Assembly (NCBI GenBank): GCA_905171695.1
Contig: LR991653.1
Location: forward strand, 400,258-464,257
Source of the DNA: Candidatus Methanoperedentaceae archaeon GB37
GTDB taxonomy: Archaea > Halobacteriota > Methanosarcinia > Methanosarcinales > EX4572-44
Length of the DNA: 64,000 nucleotides
Reading direction: 5' to 3'
In this document: positions 35,932 to 46,074 of the stretch, in pieces
Layout: every line of letters begins with the position of its first letter
How positions within the stretch are numbered: the first letter of the stretch is position 1
Notes under the pieces: generated by a model
Databases searched by the model: none
What the model was told of the DNA's origin: nothing
Seen by the model: only the letters and a program-made list of their open reading frames with translations
Translations under genes and position numbers: made by a program

Positions 35932-36498
35932 ATGTCGGATCGGTTATTGACGTTGATCAGAGAGCGGGCGCTTCTCTTCGGTGAAAGAGATTTTAAGCTT
36001 GCTTCTGGTGGGCGGAGCAACTTCTTCTTTGATATGAAGAATCTCTCGTTCGATCCTGAGGGGGCAAATCTGATTGCTGACGCAATCATTGAGTTGTTGA
36101 GAGACGAGGAGGTCGATTTTATTGGAGGACTGGAGTCTGGGGCGATTCCGATCGTTGCAGCAGTCTCTCTCAAGAGCTGGCTTGCTGGGAAGCCAATACC
36201 TGGATTCTTCGTGAGAAAGACAACGAAAGAGCGAGGTACTGATAAGCTGGTCGAAGGACCGCTTCTTCGTGGCTCGAAGGTGATAATCATTGAGGATGTC
36301 ACAACCCGTGGTGAGTCTGTTCTGCGCGCAGTAAGAGAGGTGCGGCGGCTTGGTTGCGCGGTTGATAAGGTGATCACGGTGGTGGACAGGCTTGAAGGAG
36401 CGAGTGAGAACCTAAAGGAGGAAGGGATCACACTGATTCCACTCTACACGAGGGATGATTTCTCACTGGAGCGGGATGAGCTTGGAGAGTCTCTCTAA
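35932..36498 (+). CDS. pyrE: Orotate phosphoribosyltransferase
   Basis: 188 residues. Joins orotate and PRPP to give OMP in pyrimidine synthesis. Motifs: RALLFGERDFKLASGGRSNF at the N terminus, FIGGLESGAIPI, the flexible catalytic loop FFVRKTTKERGTD and the PRPP loop VIIIEDVTTRGESVLRA near residue 120. Its TAA is followed immediately by the ATG of the ModE-like gene. pyrF, the next enzyme, lies far away at 52 kb. Confidence 0.95.
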   Translation: MSDRLLTLIRERALLFGERDFKLASGGRSNFFFDMKNLSFDPEGANLIADAIIELLRDEEVDFIGGLESGAIPIVAAVSLKSWLAGKPIPGFFVRKTTKERGTDKLVEGPLLRGSKVIIIEDVTTRGESVLRAVREVRRLGCAVDKVITVVDRLEGASENLKEEGITLIPLYTRDDFSLERDELGESL

Positions 36499-37041
36499 AT
36501 GAGAAGCGAGGTTCAGGCAAAGTTCTGGCTGGCTGACGGCGAGACGCCTATCATCGGTCAGGGGAAGGCTGATCTACTGAGAGCGATAGATCTCGAGGGC
36601 TCTCTTAATAAGGCTTGCGAGAGATTGAATATATCCTACAAGCACGCCTGGCTCCAGGTAAAGGAGATCGAAGAGGCGATTGGAGAGCATGTGCTTGCCA
36701 CGAAACGTGGTGGGAAGTCACAGGGAAGCAGGCTCACCCCACGAGCAAGAGAGCTCTTGACCGAGTACGATTCATATCAGAATCTGCTCAACGAGACCCT
36801 CTATGACAAGACGTTCTGGGAGCTGATCGGTTTGAAGATAACTGCAAGAAACCAGTTGAAAGGAATAGTTACAGCGATTGAAGAAGATCAAATAACTGCA
36901 AAGGTGAAGATGCACATCGAGGCTGCGGATCTAACCGCGGTGATCACAAGAGAAGCGTCTGAAGCGCTCAAGATCAAAGAAGGTGATGAAGTGGCTGCCA
37001 TAATCAAAGCGACAGAGATTATGATCGGGAAAGAAGATTAA
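36499..37041 (+). CDS. ModE-like regulator with molybdate/tungstate-binding (Mop) domain
   Basis: 180 residues. The N-terminal winged helix has the ModE pattern GKADLLRAIDLEGSLNKACE and LNISYKHAWLQVKEIEEAIG, a basic loop ATKRGGKSQGSRLT, then a C-terminal Mop/TOBE domain (ITARNQLKGIVTAIEEDQIT, AVITREASEALKIKEGDEV). It probably senses molybdate or tungstate and controls uptake or enzymes using these metals. No transporter is adjacent; instead it is locked behind pyrE with zero spacing and 19 bases before purB. It may have been caught in a nucleotide operon. Confidence 0.85.
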   Translation: MRSEVQAKFWLADGETPIIGQGKADLLRAIDLEGSLNKACERLNISYKHAWLQVKEIEEAIGEHVLATKRGGKSQGSRLTPRARELLTEYDSYQNLLNETLYDKTFWELIGLKITARNQLKGIVTAIEEDQITAKVKMHIEAADLTAVITREASEALKIKEGDEVAAIIKATEIMIGKED

Positions 37042-37060
37042 AGGTGGGGGGTAGAGATCA

Positions 37061-38422
37061 ATGGCGATACATCCGATCGAGTTTCGGTACGGTAGTTCCG
37101 AGATGAAGAGAGTGTGGAGTGAAGAGTCCAGGCTCCAGAAGATGCTGATGGTTGAGGTTGCACTTGCCCGTGCCGAATCAGAGCTTGGCATGATACCAGA
37201 GTCTGCCGCAAGAGAGATAGAAGAGGGAGTAAGAGGCGTTCGGCTCGAGCGTGTCAAAGAGATCGAAGATGAGATCCATCACGACATGATGGCTCTCGTC
37301 ATGGCACTCTCAGAGAAGTGTGGAGAGGCAGGCAAGTGGGTGCATTATGGTGCAACCTCCAACGATATACTTGACACAGCCACCGCCCTCCAATTCAAAG
37401 AGACGATAACGATCCTGAGACGAGAACTCCAGAGACTCCAAGATGAGCTTCTCAAGCGCGCACTCGAACACAAAGCCACGGTCTGTGCCGGCCGCACCCA
37501 TGGGCAGATCGGAGTTCCGACCACCTACGGGCTGAGATTTGCCATCTGGGCTTCAGAGATCGAACGCCACATAACGAGGCTTGAAGAACTCACGCCACGC
37601 ATCACGGTCGGGAAGATGAGCGGCGCAGTTGGCACGCAGGCATCTTTTGGCAGAGACGGGATCAAAGTGGAAGAGTTGACGATGAAACACCTCAAGATCA
37701 GACCCGCCGAGGTCTCAAACCAGGTCATTCAACGAGATCGACACAGCGAATTTATCTTCTGGGCAGCAAACCTTGCAACAACGCTGGAAAAGATCGGAAT
37801 CGAGATCAGAACCCTGCAGCGAAGCGAGATAGGAGAAGTGGAAGAGAGCTTCACGAAAGACCAGATCGGCTCATCCACCATGCCGCACAAACGAAATCCA
37901 ATCAAATCAGAACAAGTATGCGGACTCGCACGGATCATAAGAGGAATGGTCGAACCAGAACTCTTGAACAACACCCTATGGGACGAACGAGACCTCACAA
38001 ACTCATCCTCTGAACGAATAATCTTCCCAGAGACATGCATACTCATAGACCACATACTCCGCACAGCAACAAAAGTGCTCGAAAACCTCAAGTTCCACCA
38101 CAAAAAGATCGAAGAAAACCTCGAGCTGCTCAAAGGACTGAACATGAGCGAAGCTGTCATGATCGAACTTGCAAAAAAAGGCGTTGGACGACAGAAAGCA
38201 CACAAACTCGTGAGAGAAGCCGCAAAGATAGCCCGCGAAGAAGGACTCCACCTCCGCGAGGCACTGCTCAGAGACCCAACAATCCAGAAAGAGATGACCC
38301 GGGAAGAGATCGAGTATGCAACAAACCCACACAACTACATCGGAACCGCCATCCAAAAAGTAGAAAGACTGGGAGAGAGACTGCAGAAACCCCACCCAGA
38401 CCGAGAATCAAACGACTCCTAA
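37061..38422 (+). CDS. purB: Adenylosuccinate lyase
   Basis: 453 residues, fumarase/aspartase superfamily. Acts twice in purine synthesis (SAICAR and adenylosuccinate cleavage). The superfamily signature is GSSTMPHKRNPIKSEQ near residue 272; other blocks are HYGATSNDILDTA, AGRTHGQIGVPTTYG and GAVGTQASFG. The ATG follows GGTGGGGGGTAGAG. Third gene of the pyrE cluster. Confidence 0.96.
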   Translation: MAIHPIEFRYGSSEMKRVWSEESRLQKMLMVEVALARAESELGMIPESAAREIEEGVRGVRLERVKEIEDEIHHDMMALVMALSEKCGEAGKWVHYGATSNDILDTATALQFKETITILRRELQRLQDELLKRALEHKATVCAGRTHGQIGVPTTYGLRFAIWASEIERHITRLEELTPRITVGKMSGAVGTQASFGRDGIKVEELTMKHLKIRPAEVSNQVIQRDRHSEFIFWAANLATTLEKIGIEIRTLQRSEIGEVEESFTKDQIGSSTMPHKRNPIKSEQVCGLARIIRGMVEPELLNNTLWDERDLTNSSSERIIFPETCILIDHILRTATKVLENLKFHHKKIEENLELLKGLNMSEAVMIELAKKGVGRQKAHKLVREAAKIAREEGLHLREALLRDPTIQKEMTREEIEYATNPHNYIGTAIQKVERLGERLQKPHPDRESNDS

Positions 38423-38465
38423 AAGCCATCGAATCAACTCTCTTTAGCACTTCCGAAATGGGAAA

Positions 38466-38477
38466 AACTTATATACT
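38466..38477 (+). promoter_or_regulatory. TATA box of psmB
   Basis: AAACTTATATAC with an A-rich element in front (GGAAAAA). Predicts transcription from about 38497 and a leader with GAGGTATTGTGG before the ATG. Confidence 0.55.
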
Positions 38478-38527
38478 GTATGGTGTATGTATTTGATTAC
38501 TGATTTTTCCTTTTTGAGGTATTGTGG

Positions 38528-39160
38528 ATGGAGGATATTAGACAGTTCAAAGGAACTACTACGATAGGTTTAGTCTGTGATAATGGTGTGGTCATGGCTT
38601 CTGAGAGTCGGGCTACGATGGGCAATTTCATTGCAAGTAAAGAAGCAAAGAAGATCTACCAGATTGATGATCTGGTTGGCATGACTACAGCCGGTTCCAT
38701 TGGAGATGCGCAGCGTTTGGTTAAATGGTTGCAGGTTGAGGCTAAGTTGTATCGGATGCGGTGTGATGAACCGATGACGGTCAAGGCTATTACTACGCTA
38801 CTTGCGAATATACTGAGTGGTTCGAGGTACTATCCATTTCTGGTACAGTTGTTGGTCGGGGGTGTGGATAAGAATGGCAGTTCCATCTACTCTCTTGATC
38901 CGATTGGTGGTGTTATTGAGGAAAAGAAGGCAGTTGCGACTGGTTCTGGATCGCCTTTTGCCTATGGCGTGCTTGAAGATCGATATACTGAAGGACTTTC
39001 TCTGGACGATGGTGTTGATCTCGCGATCAGAGCGCTTCACCAGGCGGTGAAGAGAGATTCTGCATCTGGCAACGGCGTGCATGTCGTCAAGATCTCCCCT
39101 ACGGAGTATGTCGAGGTTGATAGAGAATACATAGAGGGCAAGAGGTTGGAGTTGAGTTAA
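38528..39160 (+). CDS. psmB: Proteasome beta subunit
   Basis: About 210 residues from the ATG at 38528 (a TTG at 38522 is less likely). A nine-residue propeptide MEDIRQFKG precedes the catalytic threonine in [20 protein letters not shown]; the catalytic lysine is in [30 protein letters not shown] and [15 protein letters not shown] are conserved. It forms the proteolytic rings of the 20S core. aCPSF1 follows within 64 bases, a common euryarchaeal order. Confidence 0.96.
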   Translation: MEDIRQFKGTTTIGLVCDNGVVMASESRATMGNFIASKEAKKIYQIDDLVGMTTAGSIGDAQRLVKWLQVEAKLYRMRCDEPMTVKAITTLLANILSGSRYYPFLVQLLVGGVDKNGSSIYSLDPIGGVIEEKKAVATGSGSPFAYGVLEDRYTEGLSLDDGVDLAIRALHQAVKRDSASGNGVHVVKISPTEYVEVDREYIEGKRLELS

Positions 39161-39223
39161 ATATATTGCTGAATATCTCTTTTACACGATCTACTTTTTT
39201 ATCTCTTTTTTGAAGTGATTGGT

Positions 39224-41134
39224 ATGACTATTGACGAGGTTTTACAGGAGATAAAATCCGAGATCGAAGCAAAACTTCCGCCGAATATAAGTATAGCTTC
39301 GGTTGAGTTTGAAGGTCCTGAGGTGGTGGTGCATACTAAAGAGCCTGGGAAGCTGGTGAACAACACAGAGGTCATACGGAGCATAGCAAAAGGTATGCGA
39401 AAGCGTGTCGTTGTTAGACCAGATCCGAGTGTGCTCTTGGACCCTGAGGAGACCATAAAGAAGGTGAAGGAGCTCGTTCCAGAAGATGCGGGGATAACCA
39501 ATTTTTACTTCGACCCGGATACTTGTGAGGTGACTATTGAAGCTGAAAAACCAGGGCTTGTTATTGGACGATATGGTGCAACGTTTCGTGAGATCGTTAA
39601 AGAGGTTAACTGGACGCCGAAGGTTGCGAGAACGCCACCGATTAAAACAAGCATAGTGAACAATATTCGGCAACTGCTGCGTACAAGTGCGGACGAACGA
39701 AGAAGTTTTCTCAAGTCGCTTGGACGGAAGATTCATAGAGAGATCTCGTCAAAGGATCAGTGGGTGAGGATCACTACCCTTGGCGGTGCACGAGAGGTGG
39801 GTCGAAGTTGTATCTTGTTATCAACGCCTGAAAGCAGAGTATTGATTGATTGTGGCGTCAATATGAGCACGGAGAACGGAACGCCTTATCTTTACGTTCC
39901 AGAGGTGAACCCGATCAATCAGATAGACGGTGTCATAGTCACGCATGCGCACCTCGACCACAGTGGACTTGTACCTTTACTGTTCAAATATGGTTATGAG
40001 GGGCCTGTCTACTGCACGCCTCCGACACGCGATCTGATGGCACTTCTGCAACTCGATTATCTCGATGTCTCAGCAAAGGATGGGTGTAAGATAGCTTACG
40101 AATCCGCCATGGTGCGAGAAGAGATAAAACACACCATCCCGCTCAACTATGGAGACGTGACCGATATAGCGCCAGACATTAAGTTGACGCTACACAACAG
40201 TGGGCATATCCTGGGTTCGTCGATTGCACACTTCCACATAGGTGACGGTTTCTATAATGTAGCAATAACAGGGGATCTTAAGTTTGAAAACACGCGGTTA
40301 TTCAACGCTGCGACAAAGGACTTCCCCAGATTGGAGACACTTATAGTGGAAGCAACCTATGGTGGAGCGAGAGACTTCCAGACGTCACGGGTAGAAGCAG
40401 AACGCAGACTACAGGACGCGGTCAAAAAGACGATAAAACAGGGGGGTGTCACGCTCATACCAGCCTTCTCGGTTGGACGCAGCCAGGAAGTGATGCTGGT
40501 ACTTGAGGAATCGATTCGCAAAGGAGTGATTCCAGAGGTGCCCATCTACCTCGATGGAATGATATGGGAAGCCACTGCAATTCACACCACTCACCCTGAA
40601 TACCTCAACACCGAGGTTCGAAACAAGATCTTCCATAAGGGAGAGAACCCGTTCCTGGCAGAGTGCTTCGAACCAGTGGACTCTGCAGAGATGCGTGCAA
40701 GGATCATTGCCGAGAGAGAGCCATCAGTCATACTATCAACCTCTGGAATGATGAACGGAGGACCTATCATGGAGTACCTGCGAGCCTTTGGATCAGACAA
40801 AGAGCACACCCTCATATTCGTGGGATACCAGGCAGAGGGCACACTCGGACGACGTATACAGAAGGGGTGGAACGAGGTGCCGTTGCCAAACTATGATGGG
40901 CGAACAGAGATGATGAAGATCAACCTGAACGTGAAGACGATCGACGGGTTCTCAGGGCATTCAGACCGTAGACAGTTGATCAGCTATATCAAGAGAATAC
41001 GGCCACAACCGCAGTTCATACTAACAGAGCATGGAGACGAAAGAAGCTGCCTTGAACTTGCAAGTGGCATATACAAAGCAACGCGCATCCCATCAAAAGC
41101 ACTCGTAAACCTTGAAACGATCAGACTGGCATAA
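39224..41134 (+). CDS. fttA: aCPSF1/FttA beta-CASP ribonuclease (transcription termination factor)
   Basis: 636 residues from ATG 39224 (a GTG nine bases upstream is possible). The N-terminal 145 residues hold KH-type RNA-binding domains (KPGLVIGRYGATFREIVKEV). A metallo-beta-lactamase domain then carries THAHLDHSGLVP near residue 241, NSGHILGSS and ITGDLKFENT. The beta-CASP insert includes LIPAFSVGRSQEV, STSGMMNGG, GFSGHSDR and the final histidine in LTEHGDERS. It cleaves nascent RNA 3' ends and terminates transcription in archaea. Confidence 0.95.
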   Translation: MTIDEVLQEIKSEIEAKLPPNISIASVEFEGPEVVVHTKEPGKLVNNTEVIRSIAKGMRKRVVVRPDPSVLLDPEETIKKVKELVPEDAGITNFYFDPDTCEVTIEAEKPGLVIGRYGATFREIVKEVNWTPKVARTPPIKTSIVNNIRQLLRTSADERRSFLKSLGRKIHREISSKDQWVRITTLGGAREVGRSCILLSTPESRVLIDCGVNMSTENGTPYLYVPEVNPINQIDGVIVTHAHLDHSGLVPLLFKYGYEGPVYCTPPTRDLMALLQLDYLDVSAKDGCKIAYESAMVREEIKHTIPLNYGDVTDIAPDIKLTLHNSGHILGSSIAHFHIGDGFYNVAITGDLKFENTRLFNAATKDFPRLETLIVEATYGGARDFQTSRVEAERRLQDAVKKTIKQGGVTLIPAFSVGRSQEVMLVLEESIRKGVIPEVPIYLDGMIWEATAIHTTHPEYLNTEVRNKIFHKGENPFLAECFEPVDSAEMRARIIAEREPSVILSTSGMMNGGPIMEYLRAFGSDKEHTLIFVGYQAEGTLGRRIQKGWNEVPLPNYDGRTEMMKINLNVKTIDGFSGHSDRRQLISYIKRIRPQPQFILTEHGDERSCLELASGIYKATRIPSKALVNLETIRLA

Positions 41135-41243
41135 ACCAAGAAAAGACTCGTCTCCGCTCGAGATCTGATTTAGGTAGCTGCGAGTAGAGGAGGCAGTTTC
41201 TTGTAGTATTGCATCCATTGCATCGTGGGAAGGTGTGCTGTGA

Positions 41244-43391
41244 ATGGTCAAGGATCTCTTCTCGTACTTTCCAAAGTCTTCCTGTTATAAGCACCAGTCC
41301 GAGGCGATGGAAGAGATCTTTACTGCACTATATGGCGAGCGTTTTGTACTCTTTGAGGGCGCGTGCGGCACCGGGAAGACGTTGAGCGCTCTTGTACCCG
41401 CGTTATCAGTTGGTGAGCGGCTGGGAAAGGTTGTGGTCATCGCCACAAATGTGCATCAGCAGATGGAGCAGTTCATCGAAGAGGCACGGGAGATCCAGCG
41501 CAAGAAGCATATCAACGTTGTCGTCTTGACAGGTAAGATGCTGATGTGCCCACACCCTGATATGGACTATGACCGATGCAAGCTACTTCGTGAGAACACC
41601 TTTGAGCTTGTGGATGCTGAGAGAGAGTCCAAGGTTATTGAAGCTCAGCTTCGATCGTTAAAGAAGAAGTATGAAGAGACAGGCGACCATGAACTCTTCG
41701 AGCTTCGCAATGCGATTGCAAGAGACGCTGACTCCGAGCGCGATCAGATTCGTGATCTCAGGAGGGTCTCATGCAATGAGCTTTATGAATTGTTGAAGTC
41801 TGACCCCCCTGGCTTTCGAGAGTGGTTGTTCAGTGATGTCCGCAGACCCGAAGAGGTCGCCGATTGGGCGTATCAGCGCGGTCTCTGTGGATATGAGCTA
41901 TTGAAGCGTGAGATCAAAGCCGCAGATCTCGTGATCTGTAACTATCATCATCTCTTGAACCCCGCCATCTTTGAGAATATCCTTGGCTGGCTTGAACGCG
42001 GAACAGAGGATATCATTGCAATCTTTGACGAAGCACACAACATCGAATCGGCGGCAAGAAACCATTCATCTCTCACACTATCTGAAGCCACTCTCGATCG
42101 TGCCTTTGGAGAGGTGGTCGAAGAGCGAACCGGCGACAGAGAGGGTATCGGTCTCCTCTTCTCACTTGTGAAGAATCTTATTCGCGATTCGTACGAGTCC
42201 CGTCTCCAGTTTGGCGAGCGTGAGCGAATCGGCAAAGACTGGAAGGACGTGCGGATATGCGATCCACAGACACGAGAGGACCTCTTCAAGGAGAAACTCG
42301 AGAAGATGATGAACGAGGCAGGGCTCGACCTAGGAGTGATCGACGAAGCACTCAAGCTTGGGCACGAACTTGAAAAACGATATGAGAAAGAGTTTAAGGC
42401 AGGACGCACGAAGATCCTGAAGTCTTCAAGCACACTTGCCGCTGCAACATTTCTAGAACAGTATCTAAGAGAGAACAGTGAATACTACCCAATCCTCAAT
42501 GTAAGACGCGACAATCACAATCTCACAGGCAGACTTGAGTTATTCATAAGCATACCACGTCACGTGACAAAACCACTCTTTGAGAAACTCCACAGCGCAG
42601 TCCTCATGTCAGCAACACTCACACCATTCGAGATGGTGAAGACCACACTCGGAATAGAACGCGAGACCACAGAACTTGCCTTTGGACTCTCCTTTCCACC
42701 CGAAAGGCGACGCACACTCGCAGTGAACGTCCCCCCACTCTTTGCAAGGGAGAGAGAGAATCCCAAGACAATAGAACTGATCTCAAGCGTGTTAACAGAT
42801 ATAATACACGAAACCCCAGGCAACACCATACTCTTCTTCCAGAGCGCAAGTGTTGCACTCCAATATTATAAGCACCTCGAACTCGATCTACCAGTCTTCC
42901 TCGATGAGATCGGAGTATCAGCCCAGCAGGTGAGAGAAGAGTTCTTCAAAATCGGAGAGAAAGGAGAGAAAGCCGTCCTCTTCACATACCTCTGGGGCAC
43001 ACTGACAGAGGGCGTGGATTACCGAGACGGACGCGCCAGATCCGTGGTTGTGATCGGAGTAGGATACCCCGCGCTGAACGACAGGATGCGTGCAATCGAA
43101 TCCGCATACGACGCAGAGTTTGGACGCGGCTGGGAGTACGCAATCCAGATACCAACAATCAGAAAAGTGCGCCAAGCACTCGGACGCGTCATCCGCTCAC
43201 CCCAAGACTTTGGACTCAGAGTACTCGTCGACGCACGCTACACACCAGAATCAATAAAGACACTCAGAAGATACTCAGTCCACAACACCTTCCCAAAAAA
43301 CGAGCAGGAAGAGATGATCATAGTCGCACCACAACGCGTAAAATACGCCGTTATGAACTTCTTTTCAGAAATTTTAAAGAACGAAGAATAA
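41244..43391 (+). CDS. XPD/Rad3-type DNA helicase with iron-sulfur cluster
   Basis: 715 residues, SF2 helicase of the XPD/DinG group, 5'-3' polarity. Walker A is EGACGTGKTLSALVP near residue 40 and the DEAH box IAIFDEAHNIESAARNH near residue 260. Four cysteines between them (LMCPHP, DRCKLL, VSCNEL, RGLCGYE) form the [4Fe-4S] domain. Motif VI is QALGRVIRSPQDFG. Probably acts in repair; whether it equals true XPD or a paralogue cannot be settled here. The 257 bases after it (43392-43648) hold only short fragments. Confidence 0.92.
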   Translation: MVKDLFSYFPKSSCYKHQSEAMEEIFTALYGERFVLFEGACGTGKTLSALVPALSVGERLGKVVVIATNVHQQMEQFIEEAREIQRKKHINVVVLTGKMLMCPHPDMDYDRCKLLRENTFELVDAERESKVIEAQLRSLKKKYEETGDHELFELRNAIARDADSERDQIRDLRRVSCNELYELLKSDPPGFREWLFSDVRRPEEVADWAYQRGLCGYELLKREIKAADLVICNYHHLLNPAIFENILGWLERGTEDIIAIFDEAHNIESAARNHSSLTLSEATLDRAFGEVVEERTGDREGIGLLFSLVKNLIRDSYESRLQFGERERIGKDWKDVRICDPQTREDLFKEKLEKMMNEAGLDLGVIDEALKLGHELEKRYEKEFKAGRTKILKSSSTLAAATFLEQYLRENSEYYPILNVRRDNHNLTGRLELFISIPRHVTKPLFEKLHSAVLMSATLTPFEMVKTTLGIERETTELAFGLSFPPERRRTLAVNVPPLFARERENPKTIELISSVLTDIIHETPGNTILFFQSASVALQYYKHLELDLPVFLDEIGVSAQQVREEFFKIGEKGEKAVLFTYLWGTLTEGVDYRDGRARSVVVIGVGYPALNDRMRAIESAYDAEFGRGWEYAIQIPTIRKVRQALGRVIRSPQDFGLRVLVDARYTPESIKTLRRYSVHNTFPKNEQEEMIIVAPQRVKYAVMNFFSEILKNEE

Positions 43392-43648
43392 CCCCCATTT
43401 TCCCTCCACTCACACCTCTTCAATACCCTTCTCTCTCAAACAATCGATCAAGATCCAGAACATTCTCTGTCCATGCTATTGCTACTCTTTCTATAATCAA
43501 TCTACAGTCCATCCCTAAAATAACTCCAGATATTAATATTCTTCATGCTAAAACACCTTACAAAATTTGATGAGAGGAAGCAGGGTTATTCGAGGTATTG
43601 GGTTGAAGAGTTTATTAGTGCAGAAAATTAGAAGAATGACTATAGTTT

Positions 43649-44146
43649 TTAGAACGGCTCACGTTTCAAGCTTTCAATCATAGGGGTAAGCTCGATTCCT
43701 CCCCTCGTTGCGCTGATTCTGAGTCCTGAGAATTCATCCATCCCACAGATCACATCCTGCTCAGGGTGAGTGCCTGGGGTGATATCACATCGCACAACCA
43801 CCTTGCTACCAGCTGACAGTACAAACTTGAGGCGCTTCGAACCCGGATGGTTCCGCGGAAGTACGATGAGCGGCGAACCGATCTCTCGAATATTGAAGAG
43901 AACACACTTGAGCGCTCGCTGCATCAGAGAACCGGCTCCAAATCCAGATGCCACAAGAAGGTCATCCGGCTCCAGAAAGAGTGCGAACTCCTCGCTATCT
44001 GTATCAATAAATAAAGGAGTTCTATCTGCCACCTTGATGATGCCTATAGTGCCTTTTTCACCTATAAGATATATTATCTCATCTTTACCCAGAGGTATCA
44101 TTCCTGCATTCCTGCCGAGAGTTATCGTTCGTCGATCCAATCTCAC
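43649..44146 (-). CDS. Conserved hypothetical protein coupled to a zinc ribbon gene
   Basis: 165 residues. Starts at GTG 44146, which overlaps the TGA of the upstream zinc ribbon (GTGA), so translation is coupled. The sequence is beta-rich (DEIIYLIGEKGTIGIIKVAD, LEPDDLLVASGFGAGSLMQR, RCDITPGTHPEQDV). No transmembrane segment. I cannot place it in a family; its position behind the marker 15/5/6 genes suggests a methanogen-type conserved protein. Confidence 0.65.
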   Translation of the reverse strand: MRLDRRTITLGRNAGMIPLGKDEIIYLIGEKGTIGIIKVADRTPLFIDTDSEEFALFLEPDDLLVASGFGAGSLMQRALKCVLFNIREIGSPLIVLPRNHPGSKRLKFVLSAGSKVVVRCDITPGTHPEQDVICGMDEFSGLRISATRGGIELTPMIESLKREPF

Positions 44147-44304
44147 TTGGTTACAACGTTCTTTGAGCGGCAGGAAGGACAGATAACATTCTTACCAATA
44201 CCCTGAAAACTGTTCCCACAGTCATTACACTTGTATCTCTTCACGCCAAGCTGTGCAGCAACCTCTTCAGGGTCATAATCCGCGCTTCCATCAGAGACGC
44301 ACAT
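44143..44304 (-). CDS. 53-residue zinc ribbon protein
   Basis: ATG 44304 to TGA 44143 encodes MCVSDGSADYDPEEVAAQLG, then KRYKCNDCGNSFQGIG and ICPSCRSKNVVTK. Two CxxC pairs form a rubredoxin-like or RNA-polymerase-type zinc ribbon. A TATA element (TTATTTATATGATG on the minus strand, 44335-44348) lies in place for a short leader. Its stop overlaps the start of the next gene. Role unknown; likely nucleic-acid or protein binding. Confidence 0.7.
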   Translation of the reverse strand: MCVSDGSADYDPEEVAAQLGVKRYKCNDCGNSFQGIGKNVICPSCRSKNVVTK

Positions 44305-44334
44305 TAACTTTCACCCACTAGTAGCATTCAACCC

Positions 44335-44348
44335 CATCATATAAATAA
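44335..44348 (-). promoter_or_regulatory. TATA box of the zinc ribbon operon
   Basis: Minus-strand TTATTTATATGATG between the end of marker 15 and the zinc ribbon ATG, so the two downstream genes have their own promoter. Confidence 0.5.
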
Positions 44349-44383
44349 CTATTACACAGGATGGTTTTTGTAGACCATTTTTT

Positions 44384-45622
44384 CTACTCTTCTTCTATGA
44401 ATCCTGATGATAGGAGTGCTGCGCCAACGGCTCCGATGAACTGTGAGTTGGGTGGTACGTGGACTTCTACATGGAGCAGTTCTTCCATCGCTTTTGGTAG
44501 ACCTTCAATGAGGGACGAGCCGCCGACCATCAGGACAGGTTCTTTGACCTCTACTTCTTGGAGTTGTTGTTCAAAGACTTGTTCTGATACGCTGTGGCAC
44601 GCTGCGGCTGCAACATCCTCTGGCTTTGCACCTGCCGAGAGTGAGTTCACGAGCGACTGTATCCCGAAGACTATGCAGTAGCTGTTCATCGCGATCTTTC
44701 TGGCGTCACCCTTGACCGAGAGTGCTCCAAGTTCAGTGATCTCAACGCCAAGCCTTCGTGCGGTCAACTCGAGGAACCTGCCAGATGCACCTGCGCAGAT
44801 TCCGCCGAGTGTGAACATCCCGGGTATGCCGTTGTGAACCGAGATCGCTTTGTTGTCCATGCCACCGATATCGATCACTGTTGCATCTCCCTTCTGCGTA
44901 TCGGCGAGGAATACTGCACCTTTGCTGTTCACAGTGACCTCTTCCTGAACAAGGTCTGCCTTGAACCGCTCACCTGCAAGGAATCGCCCATAGCCTGTGG
45001 TACCGATCGCTTCAAGCTCGCCCTCTCTTACGCCAGCAGCTTCAAGTGCTTCCTCGAAGGCTTTTTCAGCGCTCTGAAGTACCTTTGTGGTTGGAACCCA
45101 GCCTGTGCCGATGATCTCATTATCTCGCATCACCACGCATTTGGTGGTCGTTGAGCCTGAGTCGATGCCTGCTGTGAGTCCTCTCTGACGTTCTCGTACA
45201 AGGAGGTTCTTTCTGAGAGCCATCGTTGTAAGAGCTTCCATGCGTGTGAGGAGTGTTGTGGCGGTTGTTCGCTCGGTGAAGGAATAGCTTATCACCGGGA
45301 GCCCTGTCGTCTCATATATGTACCTGCGAAGTTCGCTTCTGACAAGGGCTGCCTCGGCACATCTGAAACATGTGCCTATGAAGACCGCATCTATATCAGA
45401 GATTCCGTCCACAACGGCCTTTCCCCGCGCCATCATCAACTTGAGATCCGGGCTTGCAACCCTGAGTCCAAACTCGTCTTCGATCCTCTGAATGTCGCCA
45501 GCGTCAACGTCTGGAAAGACCATCTCTGCCCCAACGCTTCGCGCAGCTTCGTCAATCTCCTGCTGGATTCCACTGTACTCTGAACCGCACGATAACTGCG
45601 CAATTCTAACAATTTCGCTCAT
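44384..45622 (-). CDS. Methanogenesis marker protein 15 (BadF/BcrA-type ATPase)
   Basis: 412 residues. The second half is an ASKHA ATPase of the CoA-substrate enzyme activase type: [20 protein letters not shown] near residue 150, [36 protein letters not shown] and [13 protein letters not shown] with the cluster-binding cysteine. The first 130 residues are the domain that marks the methanogen family, with several cysteines ([22 protein letters not shown]). By analogy with activases, it may transfer electrons driven by ATP to another enzyme; a link to activation of methyl-coenzyme M reductase is suspected for marker proteins. ATGA overlap with marker 5 upstream. Confidence 0.9.
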   Translation of the reverse strand: MSEIVRIAQLSCGSEYSGIQQEIDEAARSVGAEMVFPDVDAGDIQRIEDEFGLRVASPDLKLMMARGKAVVDGISDIDAVFIGTCFRCAEAALVRSELRRYIYETTGLPVISYSFTERTTATTLLTRMEALTTMALRKNLLVRERQRGLTAGIDSGSTTTKCVVMRDNEIIGTGWVPTTKVLQSAEKAFEEALEAAGVREGELEAIGTTGYGRFLAGERFKADLVQEEVTVNSKGAVFLADTQKGDATVIDIGGMDNKAISVHNGIPGMFTLGGICAGASGRFLELTARRLGVEITELGALSVKGDARKIAMNSYCIVFGIQSLVNSLSAGAKPEDVAAAACHSVSEQVFEQQLQEVEVKEPVLMVGGSSLIEGLPKAMEELLHVEVHVPPNSQFIGAVGAALLSSGFIEEE

Positions 45623-46065
45623 TTCCCATTCTCCAACGATTTCAAGAATTCAGCAACTCTAACCACAAAATCTCTGGCGTCATCTTCGGTTGAAGGATAT
45701 TTCAATTCGAGTAGGGGTATCTTCCTTGCACGGATGAGGAAGTTCACAAGCTCGTTTGTGCGTGCACAGCCCATACACCCGAATGTTGGGTCTGGGTCGT
45801 GAACGACTACTGCAGCCTCAGCCTCTTCGATCAGAGGGCCTATGAGTGCCATTCTCCCGCGAACGCCTGAGGGTACCTCGACAGCGGCATACCGTAATCC
45901 GATCTTCGGGTCATCAGGCGTGATATTGAGCGGTGGAGAGTCAAGCCCAGGGGCACTGATCTTCTCCCGGATCTCTTGCTGAACAGAGAGCGGCTCATGC
46001 CCAAACCTCTCGACGAGATCTGCAAGTATCAGACTGTTTGCAGGATAAACCAAAACCTTAACCAT
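45619..46065 (-). CDS. Methanogenesis marker protein 5
   Basis: 148 residues from ATG 46065 (GAGGG six bases upstream; a TTG at 46071 is less likely). It begins [20 protein letters not shown] and has [20 protein letters not shown] near residue 95 with a CxxC pair. Found only in organisms with methyl-coenzyme M reductase; function not established. It overlaps marker 15 by four bases (ATGA) and follows marker 6 by nine bases. Confidence 0.88.
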   Translation of the reverse strand: MVKVLVYPANSLILADLVERFGHEPLSVQQEIREKISAPGLDSPPLNITPDDPKIGLRYAAVEVPSGVRGRMALIGPLIEEAEAAVVVHDPDPTFGCMGCARTNELVNFLIRARKIPLLELKYPSTEDDARDFVVRVAEFLKSLENGK

Positions 46066-46074
46066 AATCAACCC

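Noticed and set aside
43392..43648. Minus-strand fragment MDCRLIIERVAIAWTENVLD between the XPD helicase and the 165-residue gene
   Set aside because: Only 30 codons, no promoter or ribosome-binding site, and no family resemblance. Probably a remnant or chance frame.
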